Counted from the stretch's first letter, positions 23,723-31,797 are shown. The stretch: 33,146 nucleotides of DNA from Acidimicrobiia bacterium (GCA_009838635.1 VXRE01000031.1:1-33146), one strand, 5' to 3'. The notes: generated from the sequence alone by a model not told the origin. Numbers and translations are program-made.

Positions 23723-25201
23723 GTGGCACGGACCGTGACAACCCTGCGGCTGGTCGGCGCGCTGCTGGCGGGCATCATGCTGGCTCTCGGCTACCCGCCG
23801 TACGAGTGGACCTCCCTCGCCTGGTTGGGTCTGGTGGGCTTCGTCTGGCTGGTGGCGACGGCCGGCACCAGAGCGGTTGCGCTGTGGTCCGGCTACCTGT
23901 TCGGGCTGGCCTACTTCGCAGTCATCCTCTCCTGGCTCATCGAGGTGGAGCTGATCGCCTACTACCCCCTGGCGATGGTGCAGGCCCTGGCCTTCCTCAT
24001 CGCCGCCGGCGGGATATTCCGCTACCGCGACGCCGCCCCCTGGACGTTCGTGCTGGCGACGGCGGGAGCGGCGGCGCTGGCCGAGTTCCTGCGGGTGCGG
24101 TGGCCCTTCGGCGGCTTTCCCTGGGGATCGATCGGCGTCATGGCCGGCGCCACGCCCCTGCGGCCATCCGCCCAGTGGATCGGAGCCACCGGCTGGGGAG
24201 TCCTGCTGGCGGCGGTGGCGGCGGTGGTGGTGCTGGTGCTTCGCCGCCGCCTGTCCTGGAAGGTCCTGGCGGCCGTAGCCGGAGGTGTGGTGATCCTGGG
24301 GCTGGCCGGGAACGTATGGCCGGCCATACCGGAAGGCGAGACCCGGTCGGTGACGATCGTGCAAGGGAACTCGCCCTGCCCCGGGACGCGGTGCCTCGGC
24401 GAGCGCCGGCTCATCTACGAGAGCCACCTGGCGCTGACCCAGGCTCTCGAACCCGGTCCCGACCTGGTGGTCTGGCCCGAGAGCTCCACCGGGGGCAGCG
24501 CCGACCCGCTCCGGGATCCCGCGGTGGCCGGGGCCATCGGCGCCGAGGCCGTCCGGCTTGACGCGACGCTCCTGGTGGGGGGAGACCTGGACGCGGGTCC
24601 CGGCCACTTCGACAACCTCAACATGGTCTTCGGGCCCAGCGGCGCCATCGTCGGCACCTACCGCAAACGGCACCCGGTGCCGTTCGGCGAGTACGTGCCC
24701 CTCCGCCCCATCTTCCAGGTGGTGCCCGCCCTCGACCGGGTGCCCCGTGACATGGTCCGGGGCCGGGAGCAGGTGCTGTTCGATCTCGACGGGGTCCGGT
24801 TCGGATCCGTCATCAGCTACGAGGGGGCCTACGCCCGCTACGAGCGGGAGGCGGTGCGGGCGGGAGCGGCGTTCCTGGTGCTGGCGACCAACGAGGCCTC
24901 CTTCGGCAGGACTCCGGCCAGCGACCAGATGATCGCCATCAGCCGGATGAGGGCGGCAGAGCTGGGAGTGGACCTGGTGCACGCCGCGGTCACCGGCAAG
25001 TCTGCCTTCGTCCACGCCGACGGGCGGGTGGAGAGCCGGACGGAGCTCTTCGAGACCACCACCGCGGCCGGCGTCCCCGCGGCCCGGACGGTGGGCCCCA
25101 CCCTCTACGTCCGCTGGGGCGACTGGCTCCAGGTCGGGGCGATGCTCGCCTATCTGGGGCTGCGGGTCACCGGCCTCATCAGGAGGAGAGAACGGGCATG
25201 A
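23723..25201 (+). CDS. lnt: Apolipoprotein N-acyltransferase homologue with Ser at the catalytic Cys position
   Basis: A 492-residue integral membrane protein with about six N-terminal hydrophobic helices (1-200) and a nitrilase-fold domain (about 207-450), then one C-terminal helix. Lnt adds the third acyl chain to lipoproteins, using a Glu-Lys-Cys triad. The Glu is E253 in VVWPES and the Lys is K315 in YRKRHPVPFGEY, but the nucleophile position reads ISYEG with Ser365 (codon AGC at 24815-24817) instead of Cys. The adjacent Tyr366 and Glu367 are kept. The protein may therefore be inactive, use Ser, or have another role. The GTG start is at leaderless distance from TACAAT. The stop overlaps mak (ATGA). 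Confidence 0.87.
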   Translation: MARTVTTLRLVGALLAGIMLALGYPPYEWTSLAWLGLVGFVWLVATAGTRAVALWSGYLFGLAYFAVILSWLIEVELIAYYPLAMVQALAFLIAAGGIFRYRDAAPWTFVLATAGAAALAEFLRVRWPFGGFPWGSIGVMAGATPLRPSAQWIGATGWGVLLAAVAAVVVLVLRRRLSWKVLAAVAGGVVILGLAGNVWPAIPEGETRSVTIVQGNSPCPGTRCLGERRLIYESHLALTQALEPGPDLVVWPESSTGGSADPLRDPAVAGAIGAEAVRLDATLLVGGDLDAGPGHFDNLNMVFGPSGAIVGTYRKRHPVPFGEYVPLRPIFQVVPALDRVPRDMVRGREQVLFDLDGVRFGSVISYEGAYARYEREAVRAGAAFLVLATNEASFGRTPASDQMIAISRMRAAELGVDLVHAAVTGKSAFVHADGRVESRTELFETTTAAGVPAARTVGPTLYVRWGDWLQVGAMLAYLGLRVTGLIRRRERA

Positions 25202-26112
25202 GCGGTGGTGGGCTCCGGGTCGGGATCGACCTGGGAGGCACCAAGATCGAGGGCGCCGTGCTCGACCCCGGAGGGCGCGTGCTGGTCAGGAAGCGGGTTC
25301 CCACGCCGGCCGGAGACTACGAGGGCACCGTTAGGACGGTGGTGGAGCTGATCCGCGAGGTGGAGGCCGGCGCCGGAGGGCAGGGCACCGTCGGGATCGG
25401 AACGCCCGGGGCCATCTCCCCTTTCTCTGGGCTGCTGCGCAACTCCAACTCGGTGGCGCTGAACGGCCGGCCCCTTGATCGCGACCTGGAAACGGCGCTG
25501 GGAAGGCCGGTGCGGCTGGCCAACGACGCCGACTGTTTCGCACTGGCCGAGGCGGTAACGGGAGCAGGCGTGGGGGCCGAGACCGTGTTCGGCGTGATCC
25601 TGGGAACCGGCGTGGGCGGCGGCCTGGTGATCGACCGAACCCTCCAGGCCGGCCCCAACCGCATCGCCGGGGAATGGGGTCACAACCCCCAACCGGCCGA
25701 GACGGGCGGGCGGGCCTGCTACTGCGGGAGGACCGACTGCGTGGAGGTCTACCTGTCCGGTCCGGCGGTGGCCCGTGAGTACCGGCGAGCCGCCGGGATG
25801 GAGCTGACGGCTGAGCAGGTCATGGATCGTATCGATGGCGACGCGGTAGCCACCGCTGTGTTCGATCGCTACGCCACCCGCCTGGCGAGGGCCCTGGCGG
25901 TGGTGATCAACGTCCTCGATCCCGAGGTCGTGGTCCTTGGCGGGGGCATGTCGAACGTGGATCAACTCTACGAGGAGGTGCCGCAAAGGTGGGGGAAGTG
26001 GATATTCTCCGATGGCGTGGCCACCCGCCTGGCAAGGAACCGGCACGGCGACTCCGGGGGCGTCCTGGGGGCGGCCTGGCTGTGGCCGGTCCCCGACGAG
26101 GCGGCGCGATGA
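25198..26112 (+). CDS. mak: ROK-family sugar kinase, Mak-type fructokinase
   Basis: A 304-residue ROK kinase. The ATP-binding GIDLGGTKIEGAV is at about 9-21 and catalytic Asp110 is in RLANDADCFAL. The zinc site is formed by His162 (GEWGHNPQP) and C174, C176 and C181 (CYCGRTDC). The closing segments VVVLGGGMSNVDQLY and HGDSGGVLGAAWLWP, and NSNSVALNGRP earlier, agree closely with E. coli Mak, so phosphorylation of fructose (and perhaps mannose or glucose) at C6 is likely. The ATG overlaps the lnt stop. The link to lnt looks like a simple operon rather than a pathway. Confidence 0.85.
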   Translation: MSGGGLRVGIDLGGTKIEGAVLDPGGRVLVRKRVPTPAGDYEGTVRTVVELIREVEAGAGGQGTVGIGTPGAISPFSGLLRNSNSVALNGRPLDRDLETALGRPVRLANDADCFALAEAVTGAGVGAETVFGVILGTGVGGGLVIDRTLQAGPNRIAGEWGHNPQPAETGGRACYCGRTDCVEVYLSGPAVAREYRRAAGMELTAEQVMDRIDGDAVATAVFDRYATRLARALAVVINVLDPEVVVLGGGMSNVDQLYEEVPQRWGKWIFSDGVATRLARNRHGDSGGVLGAAWLWPVPDEAAR

Positions 26113-26122
26113 AAGGCGAGGC

Positions 26123-26836
26123 ATGATGGAAGGCAAGCGAAGCTCCCGGATAGTGACCGGACTCCTGCTCGTGGTGATCGGTGCGTTGTTGCTCGTCGAG
26201 AACCTCACCGACTGGAGCTACACGTTGAGCGACTGGTGGCCGGCGATCCTGGTGGTGATCGGAGTCGGCAACCTGGTGCGGCGGCGCTCGGGCCGGTGGT
26301 TCTGGGCTGCGGTCACCCTGTTCGGCGGGTTGATGCTGGTGGACTCCCTTGGTATCTGGGGCATCGACTACGGAGACGTGTGGAGGCTGTGGCCGCTCGT
26401 CCTGGTCTGGGTGGGCGCCAGGTTCATCCTGCTGGGCCGCCGCCCCCGGACCAGGCGCCGCAAGCAGGACCGGGACTCCGAAGCCATCGAGACGACCGAT
26501 GTGAACGTGTCCTGCGGGTTCGGAACGACCGAGCAGCGGATCACCAGCAGGAACTTCTCCGGAGGAGCGGTCAGCGCTGTCTTCGGATCCGCCAAGATCG
26601 ACCTGGTCGATGCCGGGCTGGCGATCAGCTCACCCAAAGTGGACGTTTCAGCGGTGTTCGGAGGGGTCGTCTTCGTGGTGCCCGACGACTGGGTGGTTGA
26701 CCTCCGCACCACCAACATCTTCGGCGGAGTCAACGATCAGCGAGGCGAGACCTCACCCAGGACCGGCCCGACGCTCACCATCACCGGAACCTGCCTGTTC
26801 GGCGGGATCACCATCGAATCCGGCCGCTCCGCCTGA
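26123..26836 (+). CDS. LiaF-like membrane protein
   Basis: A 237-residue protein. Residues 1-110 contain about four hydrophobic helices in two hairpins (IVTGLLLVVIGALLLVE, WPAILVVIGVGNLV, WFWAAVTLFGGLMLVD, LWPLVLVWVGARFILLG). A basic linker then leads to a C-terminal beta-rich domain (about 125-235) with repeated FGxxxI/V patterns (VFGSAKIDL, VFGGVVFVV, IFGGVNDQ, LFGGITIES). This organisation matches LiaF / cell-wall-active antibiotic response proteins, some of which restrain envelope-stress two-component systems. No such system is nearby here. Two adjacent ATG codons (26123, 26126) could start it, after GGCGAGGC. It is 10 bp after mak and probably in the same transcript. Confidence 0.72.
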   Translation: MMEGKRSSRIVTGLLLVVIGALLLVENLTDWSYTLSDWWPAILVVIGVGNLVRRRSGRWFWAAVTLFGGLMLVDSLGIWGIDYGDVWRLWPLVLVWVGARFILLGRRPRTRRRKQDRDSEAIETTDVNVSCGFGTTEQRITSRNFSGGAVSAVFGSAKIDLVDAGLAISSPKVDVSAVFGGVVFVVPDDWVVDLRTTNIFGGVNDQRGETSPRTGPTLTITGTCLFGGITIESGRSA

Positions 26837-26838
26837 GC

Positions 26839-26894
26839 TAGTTGCTAGTTGCTAGTTGCTAGTTGCTAGTTGCTAGTTGCTAGTTGCTAGTTGC
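26839..26894. repeat. Perfect (TAGTTGC)8 heptanucleotide array
   Basis: Eight identical TAGTTGC units run without interruption from 26839 to 26894, then decay into related sequence (TATTACTGACTACTAGC). The array lies between the convergent ends of the LiaF-like gene and the MBL-fold gene. Since 7 is not a multiple of 3 and CTAG is self-complementary, the repeat places TAG stops in all six frames. Confidence 0.95.
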
Positions 26895-26931
26895 TATTAC
26901 TGACTACTAGCTATTAACTGCCAGCTCCCGG

Positions 26932-27711
26932 TTACTGGGCTCGGGCCCTGGCCAGGGCTTTGCGCATGTGCAGCTCGGGGATGGGCCCTCGCCGGATCGC
27001 CTCCTCCGCCGGACGCCCCTCGTAGAGCACCTGGCGTAACAACGCGGCCACCCTCTCGAGCCGCTCCGCCTGGTCGTCCACGTCGGCGGGAGAGAGCAGG
27101 TCACCGTGGCCGGGCACCACCGTGGGCCCCACTCCGGGGCGCGCCGCGGCCAGCGTGGCTGGCCACTCCAGGGGGTAGGAATCGCCCATTTCGGGGCTCT
27201 TGCCCTCCTCCACCAGGTCCCCCATGAAGGCCACGCCGCCGCAGCGGACCACCACATCCGCGTCGGTGTGGCCGCGCCCGTGGTACGTGAGCTCGACCCG
27301 GTGCCCACCGATGTCGAGGGCGGTCACCGCCTCGAAGGTGTGCTGCGGCGGCACCACCCTCACCCGCTCGATCTCGTCCCTCCGCTCCCTGGGCACCCAG
27401 CGCCGGGCATCCTCGAAATGGGGCTCCGTGTTCCCCCGCAGCATCCGCCGGCAGGACCTGTGTCCCCAGATGGCCGCGCCGGGGAAGATGGCGTTCCCGA
27501 ACACGTGGTCCCAGTGCCAGTGGGTGTTGACCACCCACCTCACCGGCTTGGCCGTCAGCGTGCGCAGCTCGCCGGACAGCTCGCGGGCGGCATCCTCGCT
27601 CTCGCGGGTGTCGACCAGCAGCACGCCCTCGGCGCCGATCACGACCCCGATGTTGATCCGCAGGAAGGGATAGGGACGCCGGAAGACGCCATCGGCGAGC
27701 TCTTCGAACAT
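26932..27711 (-). CDS. Metallo-beta-lactamase-fold hydrolase
   Basis: A 259-residue MBL-fold protein with a complete dinuclear metal site. HWHWDH (64-69, in NTHWHWDHVFGN) supplies H64, H66, D68 and H69; further ligands are H148 in GRGHTDAD, D165 in FMGDLV and H202 in VPGHGD. No signal peptide is seen, so it acts in the cytosol. The family includes beta-lactamases, glyoxalases, quorum-quenching lactonases and many others; nothing here fixes the substrate. The ATG at 27711 follows a minus-strand TAATCT by 9 nt, suggesting a leaderless transcript. Confidence 0.87.
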   Translation of the reverse strand: MFEELADGVFRRPYPFLRINIGVVIGAEGVLLVDTRESEDAARELSGELRTLTAKPVRWVVNTHWHWDHVFGNAIFPGAAIWGHRSCRRMLRGNTEPHFEDARRWVPRERRDEIERVRVVPPQHTFEAVTALDIGGHRVELTYHGRGHTDADVVVRCGGVAFMGDLVEEGKSPEMGDSYPLEWPATLAAARPGVGPTVVPGHGDLLSPADVDDQAERLERVAALLRQVLYEGRPAEEAIRRGPIPELHMRKALARARAQ

Positions 27712-27720
27712 GGCCCCGCG

Positions 27721-27726
27721 AGATTA
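27721..27726 (-). promoter_or_regulatory. -10 box for the MBL-fold gene
   Basis: On the minus strand TAATCT (TANNNT) ends 9 nt before the ATG at 27711, and no Shine-Dalgarno is seen. Confidence 0.35.
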
Positions 27727-27776
27727 CCCCCGCCGGATCGGCGTTCCCGCCGCCGTTGCGCCATCATTGTGAGGCA

Positions 27777-28781
27777 ATGCCCACCAACGTCTCCCCCGAG
27801 TACAAGAAGGCCGAGGCCGACTACAAGGCGGCCCGCGAGTCGCGGGATCGCCTGGTGGCCCTGCGGGAGATGCTGCGCACCATCCCGAAGCACAAGGGAA
27901 CCGAACACCTCCAGGCCGGGATCAAGACCAAGATCAAGGAGCTGACCGAGGAGCTGGCCGGTCCCAAGAAGGCGGGAGCGCGGGCCGGGCCGGTCTACAC
28001 CGTCCGGCCGGAAGGGGCCGGCCAGATCGTCCTCCTCGGTCCTCCCAACAGCGGCAAGTCCTCGCTCCACCACGCCCTCACCGGTTCAGGCGCCGCCGTC
28101 GGGGGCTACCCCTTCACCACCCAGCACCCCCAGCCCGGCATGGCGCCCGTGGGCGACATCGGGATCCAGTTGATCGACCTCCCGCCGATCACCGCCGATC
28201 ACCCCCTGCCCTGGATCGGGAATGCCCTGCAGCCCGCGGACGGGGCACTACTGGTGGTCGACGTGTCAGAGCCCGGCTGCGTGGCGGCCGTGGAGGAGTT
28301 GGTGGGGTTGCTGGAGGAACGCAAGGTGTTCCTGACCGGGGAGTGGCCGAGGGGTGCGGGAGCGCCGGGGGATCCCGACGATCCGTTCGCCAAGGTCCTG
28401 CCCACCGCGGTGGTGGCGTCCAAGGCCGACCTGACCGAACAGGTCGAGGAGGAGATCGAGGTGCTGATGGAGTTGGTCGACCTCGACCTCCCCGTCCTCA
28501 GGTCCTCGATTCCCGGTGACGAGGTCGCCCACCTGGGTGACTGGCTCTTCGACGCCTTGGGGGTGGTGCGGGTGTACACCGTCTCGGCAGCGGCGCGAAA
28601 GGACGACCGGCCCTACACGATCCGCCGCGGCCAGACGGTGCTGGACGTGGCCGTCCTGATCCACAAGGACTTCGCCCGCGATCTCAAGTACGCCCGGCTG
28701 GTCCGGCCCGGCCGGCCCGACCGCCGGATCGGGAAGGCGTTCGCGCTCCAGGACGGAGACCGCATCGAGATTCACATCTGA
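27777..28781 (+). CDS. OBG/DRG-like GTPase with C-terminal TGS domain
   Basis: A 334-residue protein. A charged helical N-terminus (1-65) resembles the DRG lead-in and may be a coiled coil. The G domain follows with G1 GPPNSGKSS (88-96), a G2-like PFTTQHPQPG (112-121), and a G3 reading DLPP (134-137) where DxPG is usual. The G4-like motif is SKAD rather than NKxD. A TGS domain closes the protein (about 262-334, VRVYTVSAA through DRIEIHI) and probably binds RNA or ribosomes. I use the ATG at 27777 rather than the TTG seven codons before it. The G3 and G4 changes leave its nucleotide specificity uncertain. Confidence 0.83.
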   Translation: MPTNVSPEYKKAEADYKAARESRDRLVALREMLRTIPKHKGTEHLQAGIKTKIKELTEELAGPKKAGARAGPVYTVRPEGAGQIVLLGPPNSGKSSLHHALTGSGAAVGGYPFTTQHPQPGMAPVGDIGIQLIDLPPITADHPLPWIGNALQPADGALLVVDVSEPGCVAAVEELVGLLEERKVFLTGEWPRGAGAPGDPDDPFAKVLPTAVVASKADLTEQVEEEIEVLMELVDLDLPVLRSSIPGDEVAHLGDWLFDALGVVRVYTVSAAARKDDRPYTIRRGQTVLDVAVLIHKDFARDLKYARLVRPGRPDRRIGKAFALQDGDRIEIHI

Positions 28782-28797
28782 GCGGCGCCCCGGCCCA

Positions 28798-30240
28798 CTA
28801 CCTCCCCTGGTTGGTGTAGCTGAGGGGCAGGTTGCCGAAGCGGGTGTACTCGGCGGCGAAGGTGACCTTGACCACGCCGGTGGGACCGGCCCTCTGCTTG
28901 GCGATGATGATGTCGGCCAACCCCTTCTGGTCGGACTGCTTGTTGTAGTACTCGTCGCGGAAGATCATGAGCACCACGTCCGCGTCCTGCTCGATCGCCC
29001 CCGACTCGCGGAGGTCCCCGAGCTGCGGGCGCCGGTCACTCCTGCTCTCCAGGGCGCGGTTGAGCTGCGAGACCGCGATCACCGGCACGTCCAGCTCCCT
29101 CGCCAGCGCCTTGAGGTTGAGACTGATCTCGGCGATCTCCTGCTGCCGGTTCTCCCTGGTCCGGCCCTGCATCAGCTGCATGTAGTCCACCACGACCAAC
29201 TCGAGGCCGCGCTGGTGCTTCAGCCGCCGGCACTTGGCCCGGATGTCGGTGACCGTGCGGGATCCCTCGTCGGCGTAGAGCGGCGCCCGGTCGAGATTCA
29301 TTGCAGCATCCACCAGCTGCCTCCACATCCTGGCCGACTCGCGCTCGGCCAGGCCGGAGCGAAGCTTCATGGAGTTGACCCGGGCGTAGGATCCCAGCCA
29401 GCGGTAGGCGATCTCCATCGGCGACATCTCCAGGCTGAACAACGCCACCGGCCCGTTGTTGAGGGTCACGTGGCTGGCTATGTTCATGGCCAGGGCGCTC
29501 TTGCCCATACCGGGACGGCCGGCCACCACCACCAGCGTGCCGGGCTGAAGGCCCCCCAGCCTGCGGTCCAGGTCCACCAGGCCGGTGGCGAGCCCGGTGA
29601 CCTCCTTCCCCCCCTTCTCGGCCTCCTCCAGCTTCTTCAGGACCTGATCCAGCAGGCCTCCCATCCGCTCCAGGCCGCCCTCCACCCGGTCCTGCGCCAC
29701 CCCCAGCACGGTCTGTTCGGCCTCGTCCAGGACCAACTCGATCTCCATGTCCAGGTTCATGGCCAGGTCGCCGATGCGCCGGGTCGCCTCCAGCATCCGG
29801 CGCCGGACAGCGTGCTCGGCGACCACCTCCGTGTAGTAGCCCACGTTGGCGGCGCTGGGCACCTTGTCCCAGAGCACGGCGACCCTGCTGACACCGCCCA
29901 CCTTGTCGAGATTGCCCATCCTGGTCAGCCGGTCGGCCACCGTCAGCGTGTCGATGGGTTGGTTGTCGTCGTAGAGGCGCACCATGGCGCCGAAGATCAT
30001 GCGGTAGGCCGGAACGTAGAAGTCCGACTCCTTGAGGCGTCCGATCACCTCGTCGGCCGCCTTCTGCGACCGGAGGACCGCGCCCAGCACGGACTCCTCC
30101 GCCTCGCCGCTGTGGGGCGGAGCCATCGCCTGGGTGAATTCAATCGGGTCGGGAACCCGCTCGGCCACCGTCACGGCGCTGCCCCTGCGGGGAAGTTGGC
30201 CCGGCCCATACTGCGCCCTCCCTCTGTCCGACATCTTCAC
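28798..30240 (-). CDS. dnaB: Replicative DNA helicase DnaB
   Basis: A 480-residue hexameric helicase that unwinds DNA ahead of the replication fork. The N-terminal domain (SGEAEESVLGAVLRS, about 42-56 onward) interacts with primase. The RecA-like C-terminal domain has Walker A GRPGMGKSA and Walker B VVVDYMQLM, then SQLNRALESR and a late arginine-finger region (IIAKQRAGPTG). No intein is inserted. The first possible start is GTG 30240 with ATG 30234 just after; starts further in (GTG before TVAERVPDP) would also keep both domains, and the true start is uncertain. The gene is separated from rplI by 283 bp, so it probably has its own promoter. It ends 17 bp from the convergent GTPase gene. Confidence 0.95.
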   Translation of the reverse strand: MKMSDRGRAQYGPGQLPRRGSAVTVAERVPDPIEFTQAMAPPHSGEAEESVLGAVLRSQKAADEVIGRLKESDFYVPAYRMIFGAMVRLYDDNQPIDTLTVADRLTRMGNLDKVGGVSRVAVLWDKVPSAANVGYYTEVVAEHAVRRRMLEATRRIGDLAMNLDMEIELVLDEAEQTVLGVAQDRVEGGLERMGGLLDQVLKKLEEAEKGGKEVTGLATGLVDLDRRLGGLQPGTLVVVAGRPGMGKSALAMNIASHVTLNNGPVALFSLEMSPMEIAYRWLGSYARVNSMKLRSGLAERESARMWRQLVDAAMNLDRAPLYADEGSRTVTDIRAKCRRLKHQRGLELVVVDYMQLMQGRTRENRQQEIAEISLNLKALARELDVPVIAVSQLNRALESRSDRRPQLGDLRESGAIEQDADVVLMIFRDEYYNKQSDQKGLADIIIAKQRAGPTGVVKVTFAAEYTRFGNLPLSYTNQGR

Positions 30241-30282
30241 TACACGATGGCACGAGGGTGTGACACTCCGACCGCGCGGTCC

Positions 30283-30314
30283 CCCGGCTCGACGCCCGGG
30301 GCAGGCGAGCCGGG
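30283..30314 (-). other. Strong hairpin in the dnaB upstream region
   Basis: CCCGGCTCG (30283-30291) and CGAGCCGGG (30306-30314) form a perfect 9-bp stem with a 14-base loop, about 45-75 bp upstream of dnaB. The rest of the 283-bp gap to rplI shows no gene. The hairpin could lie in the dnaB 5' leader; its role is unknown. Confidence 0.35.
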
Positions 30315-30489
30315 TCGCTACGCGGCGACGTGCGGGGAGGTCACAGGGGGAAGAGGGAAGTGGTCGGGGAGATCACCGGTAGTCGCGCCGTCCGACCGGA
30401 GTCCGACCGCCGTCAGCATAGGCAACCGGAAGGCCGGCAGGCGCGGGTTCCAGGTCGCTTATTTTGGCGTTCTTCAGATTCTGGCCCGG

Positions 30490-30525
30490 CCCGTGGACCG
30501 CCCCACGGGACAACGCCCGGGCGTT
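30490..30525 (-). terminator. Candidate terminator after rplI
   Basis: Two adjacent structures sit at the end of rplI. One is a perfect 14-bp palindrome AACGCCCGGGCGTT (30512-30525) that overlaps the stop codon. The other is CCCGTGG-ACCGCC-CCACGGG (30490-30509), a 7-bp stem with a 6-base loop. Neither is followed by a U-tract, which is common among actinobacterial terminators. Confidence 0.45.
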
Positions 30526-30976
30526 ACCGGTGAGCCGGGATCACATCCAGGGTCAGGACGCACTGCACCTCAGGATGCAGGGTGATGGTCACCTCGTGGT
30601 AGCCGATGGTCTTGATGGGCTCCGCCAGCAGGACCATACGCCGCTCCAGGATCACCGATGACAGGCTCTTCACCGCGTCGATGATCTCGGCGATCCCTAT
30701 CGACCCGAACAGTTGACCCTCGTCATTCACCCGGGCGGCGATCACGACCCGGGTCTCGGCCAGGTGCGAGCGGATGTTCTCGGCGGCTTCCAGTTCGCGA
30801 CGGCGAGCCTCCCGGCGGACCCGCGCGGCCTCCTGGATCTGGCGGATCATGCCGGTGGTGGCATTGGCGGCCAGACCCTGGGGCAGGAGGTAGTTGCGAC
30901 CGTAGCCGGTGGACACCTCCACGATGTCTCCCTTCGTTCCCAGACCGGCCACGTCCGACTTGAGCACCAGCCTCAT
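30524..30976 (-). CDS. rplI: Large ribosomal subunit protein bL9
   Basis: A 150-residue protein with the bL9 opening ([21 protein letters not shown]) and the highly conserved [13 protein letters not shown] at about 24-36. A long charged helix (about 45-78) and the C-terminal domain with [12 protein letters not shown] complete it. bL9 binds 23S rRNA near the L1 stalk. The start ATG at 30976 overlaps the rpsR stop (ATGA). The frame remains open upstream, but that part is rpsR out of frame. It is the last gene of rpsF-ssb-rpsR-rplI. Confidence 0.96.
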   Translation of the reverse strand: MRLVLKSDVAGLGTKGDIVEVSTGYGRNYLLPQGLAANATTGMIRQIQEAARVRREARRRELEAAENIRSHLAETRVVIAARVNDEGQLFGSIGIAEIIDAVKSLSSVILERRMVLLAEPIKTIGYHEVTITLHPEVQCVLTLDVIPAHR

Positions 30977-31257
30977 CGCGGGCTCTTCGTGTACGGCAAC
31001 AACGCCATCTCGCGAGCGTTCTTGATGGCGATCGCCACCCGCCGCTGGTACTGGGCGCAGGCGCCGGTCACCCGCCGGGAACGGATCTTGCCGCGTTCGG
31101 AGATGAAGCGGCCCAGGGTGTCCAGGTCCTTGTAGTCCACGTAGGGCACCCTGGTGTTGTCGCACTTCATCTGCCCGCAACCCGGACAGACCCGCTTGCG
31201 GATCGTCTTGGGCCCTCTGGGCCGCCGGCGGCGGCGGTTCGGGATTCGTCTCGCCAT
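30973..31257 (-). CDS. rpsR: Small ribosomal subunit protein bS18
   Basis: A 94-residue protein with an Arg-rich N-terminus ([13 protein letters not shown]) and the bS18 core ([48 protein letters not shown]). bS18 forms a heterodimer with bS6 on the platform of the 30S subunit. The segment CPGCGQMKC has three cysteines, suggesting the zinc-binding (C+) form. It lies 16 bp after ssb and overlaps rplI by 4 bp, so all are co-transcribed. Confidence 0.96.
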   Translation of the reverse strand: MARRIPNRRRRRPRGPKTIRKRVCPGCGQMKCDNTRVPYVDYKDLDTLGRFISERGKIRSRRVTGACAQYQRRVAIAIKNAREMALLPYTKSPR

Positions 31258-31273
31258 GGGTCATAACTCCTTG

Positions 31274-31729
31274 TCAGAAGGGTGCTTCGTCAGGCGGCGG
31301 GTTGTTCCGCGCCACGGGGGCGGGGGGTACGTTGGCCTGCTGCCCACCGCCGCTCCAGCCACCGCCTCGCGGAATGCGGGTCACCGAGGCGGTGGCCCAC
31401 TTGAGGCTGGGGCCGATCTCGTCGACCTGGATCTCGACCACGGAGCGCGGGTCGCCCTCCTGCGTCTCCCAGCGGCGCTGCTGCAGCCGGCCGGTGATCA
31501 ACACCCTGGTCCCCTTGCGCAAGGACTCGGAGACGTTCTCGGCCAGGTCCCGCCAGCAGGTGGCGTTGAAGAAGCTCGCCTCGCCATCCTCCCACGTGGT
31601 GGTGTCGCGGGTGAAGCGCCGGCGGTTCACGGCGATGCTGAGACTGACCATGGCCACCCCGTTGGGCGTGAACCTCATCTCGGGGTCCTGGGTCAGGTTG
31701 CCTACGATGGTTACTGTGTTGTCAGGCAT
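31274..31729 (-). CDS. ssb: Single-stranded DNA-binding protein
   Basis: A 151-residue SSB with the OB-fold at about 1-110 (NTVTIVGNLTQDPEMRFT at the N-terminus, ATCWRDLAENVSESLRKG and VLITGRLQQRRWE later). A Gly/Pro/Gln-rich flexible linker leads to the acidic tip DEAPF that recruits replication and repair proteins. It binds ssDNA as a tetramer. The ATG follows AGGA by 5 nt. Its place between rpsF and rpsR is the usual bacterial arrangement. Confidence 0.96.
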   Translation of the reverse strand: MPDNTVTIVGNLTQDPEMRFTPNGVAMVSLSIAVNRRRFTRDTTTWEDGEASFFNATCWRDLAENVSESLRKGTRVLITGRLQQRRWETQEGDPRSVVEIQVDEIGPSLKWATASVTRIPRGGGWSGGGQQANVPPAPVARNNPPPDEAPF

Positions 31730-31797
31730 GCCATTCCTATCTGTGTGTGCTGCTCACTCGGTTCCTACCCATTACATCAAGACCCTGTGACACTCCC

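Noticed and set aside
28798-30240. Intein in DnaB
   Set aside because: The protein is of normal length and both Walker motifs are uninterrupted.
30977-31264. Upstream extension of rplI
   Set aside because: It is rpsR read out of frame; bL9 begins at ATG 30976 with the conserved MRLVLK.
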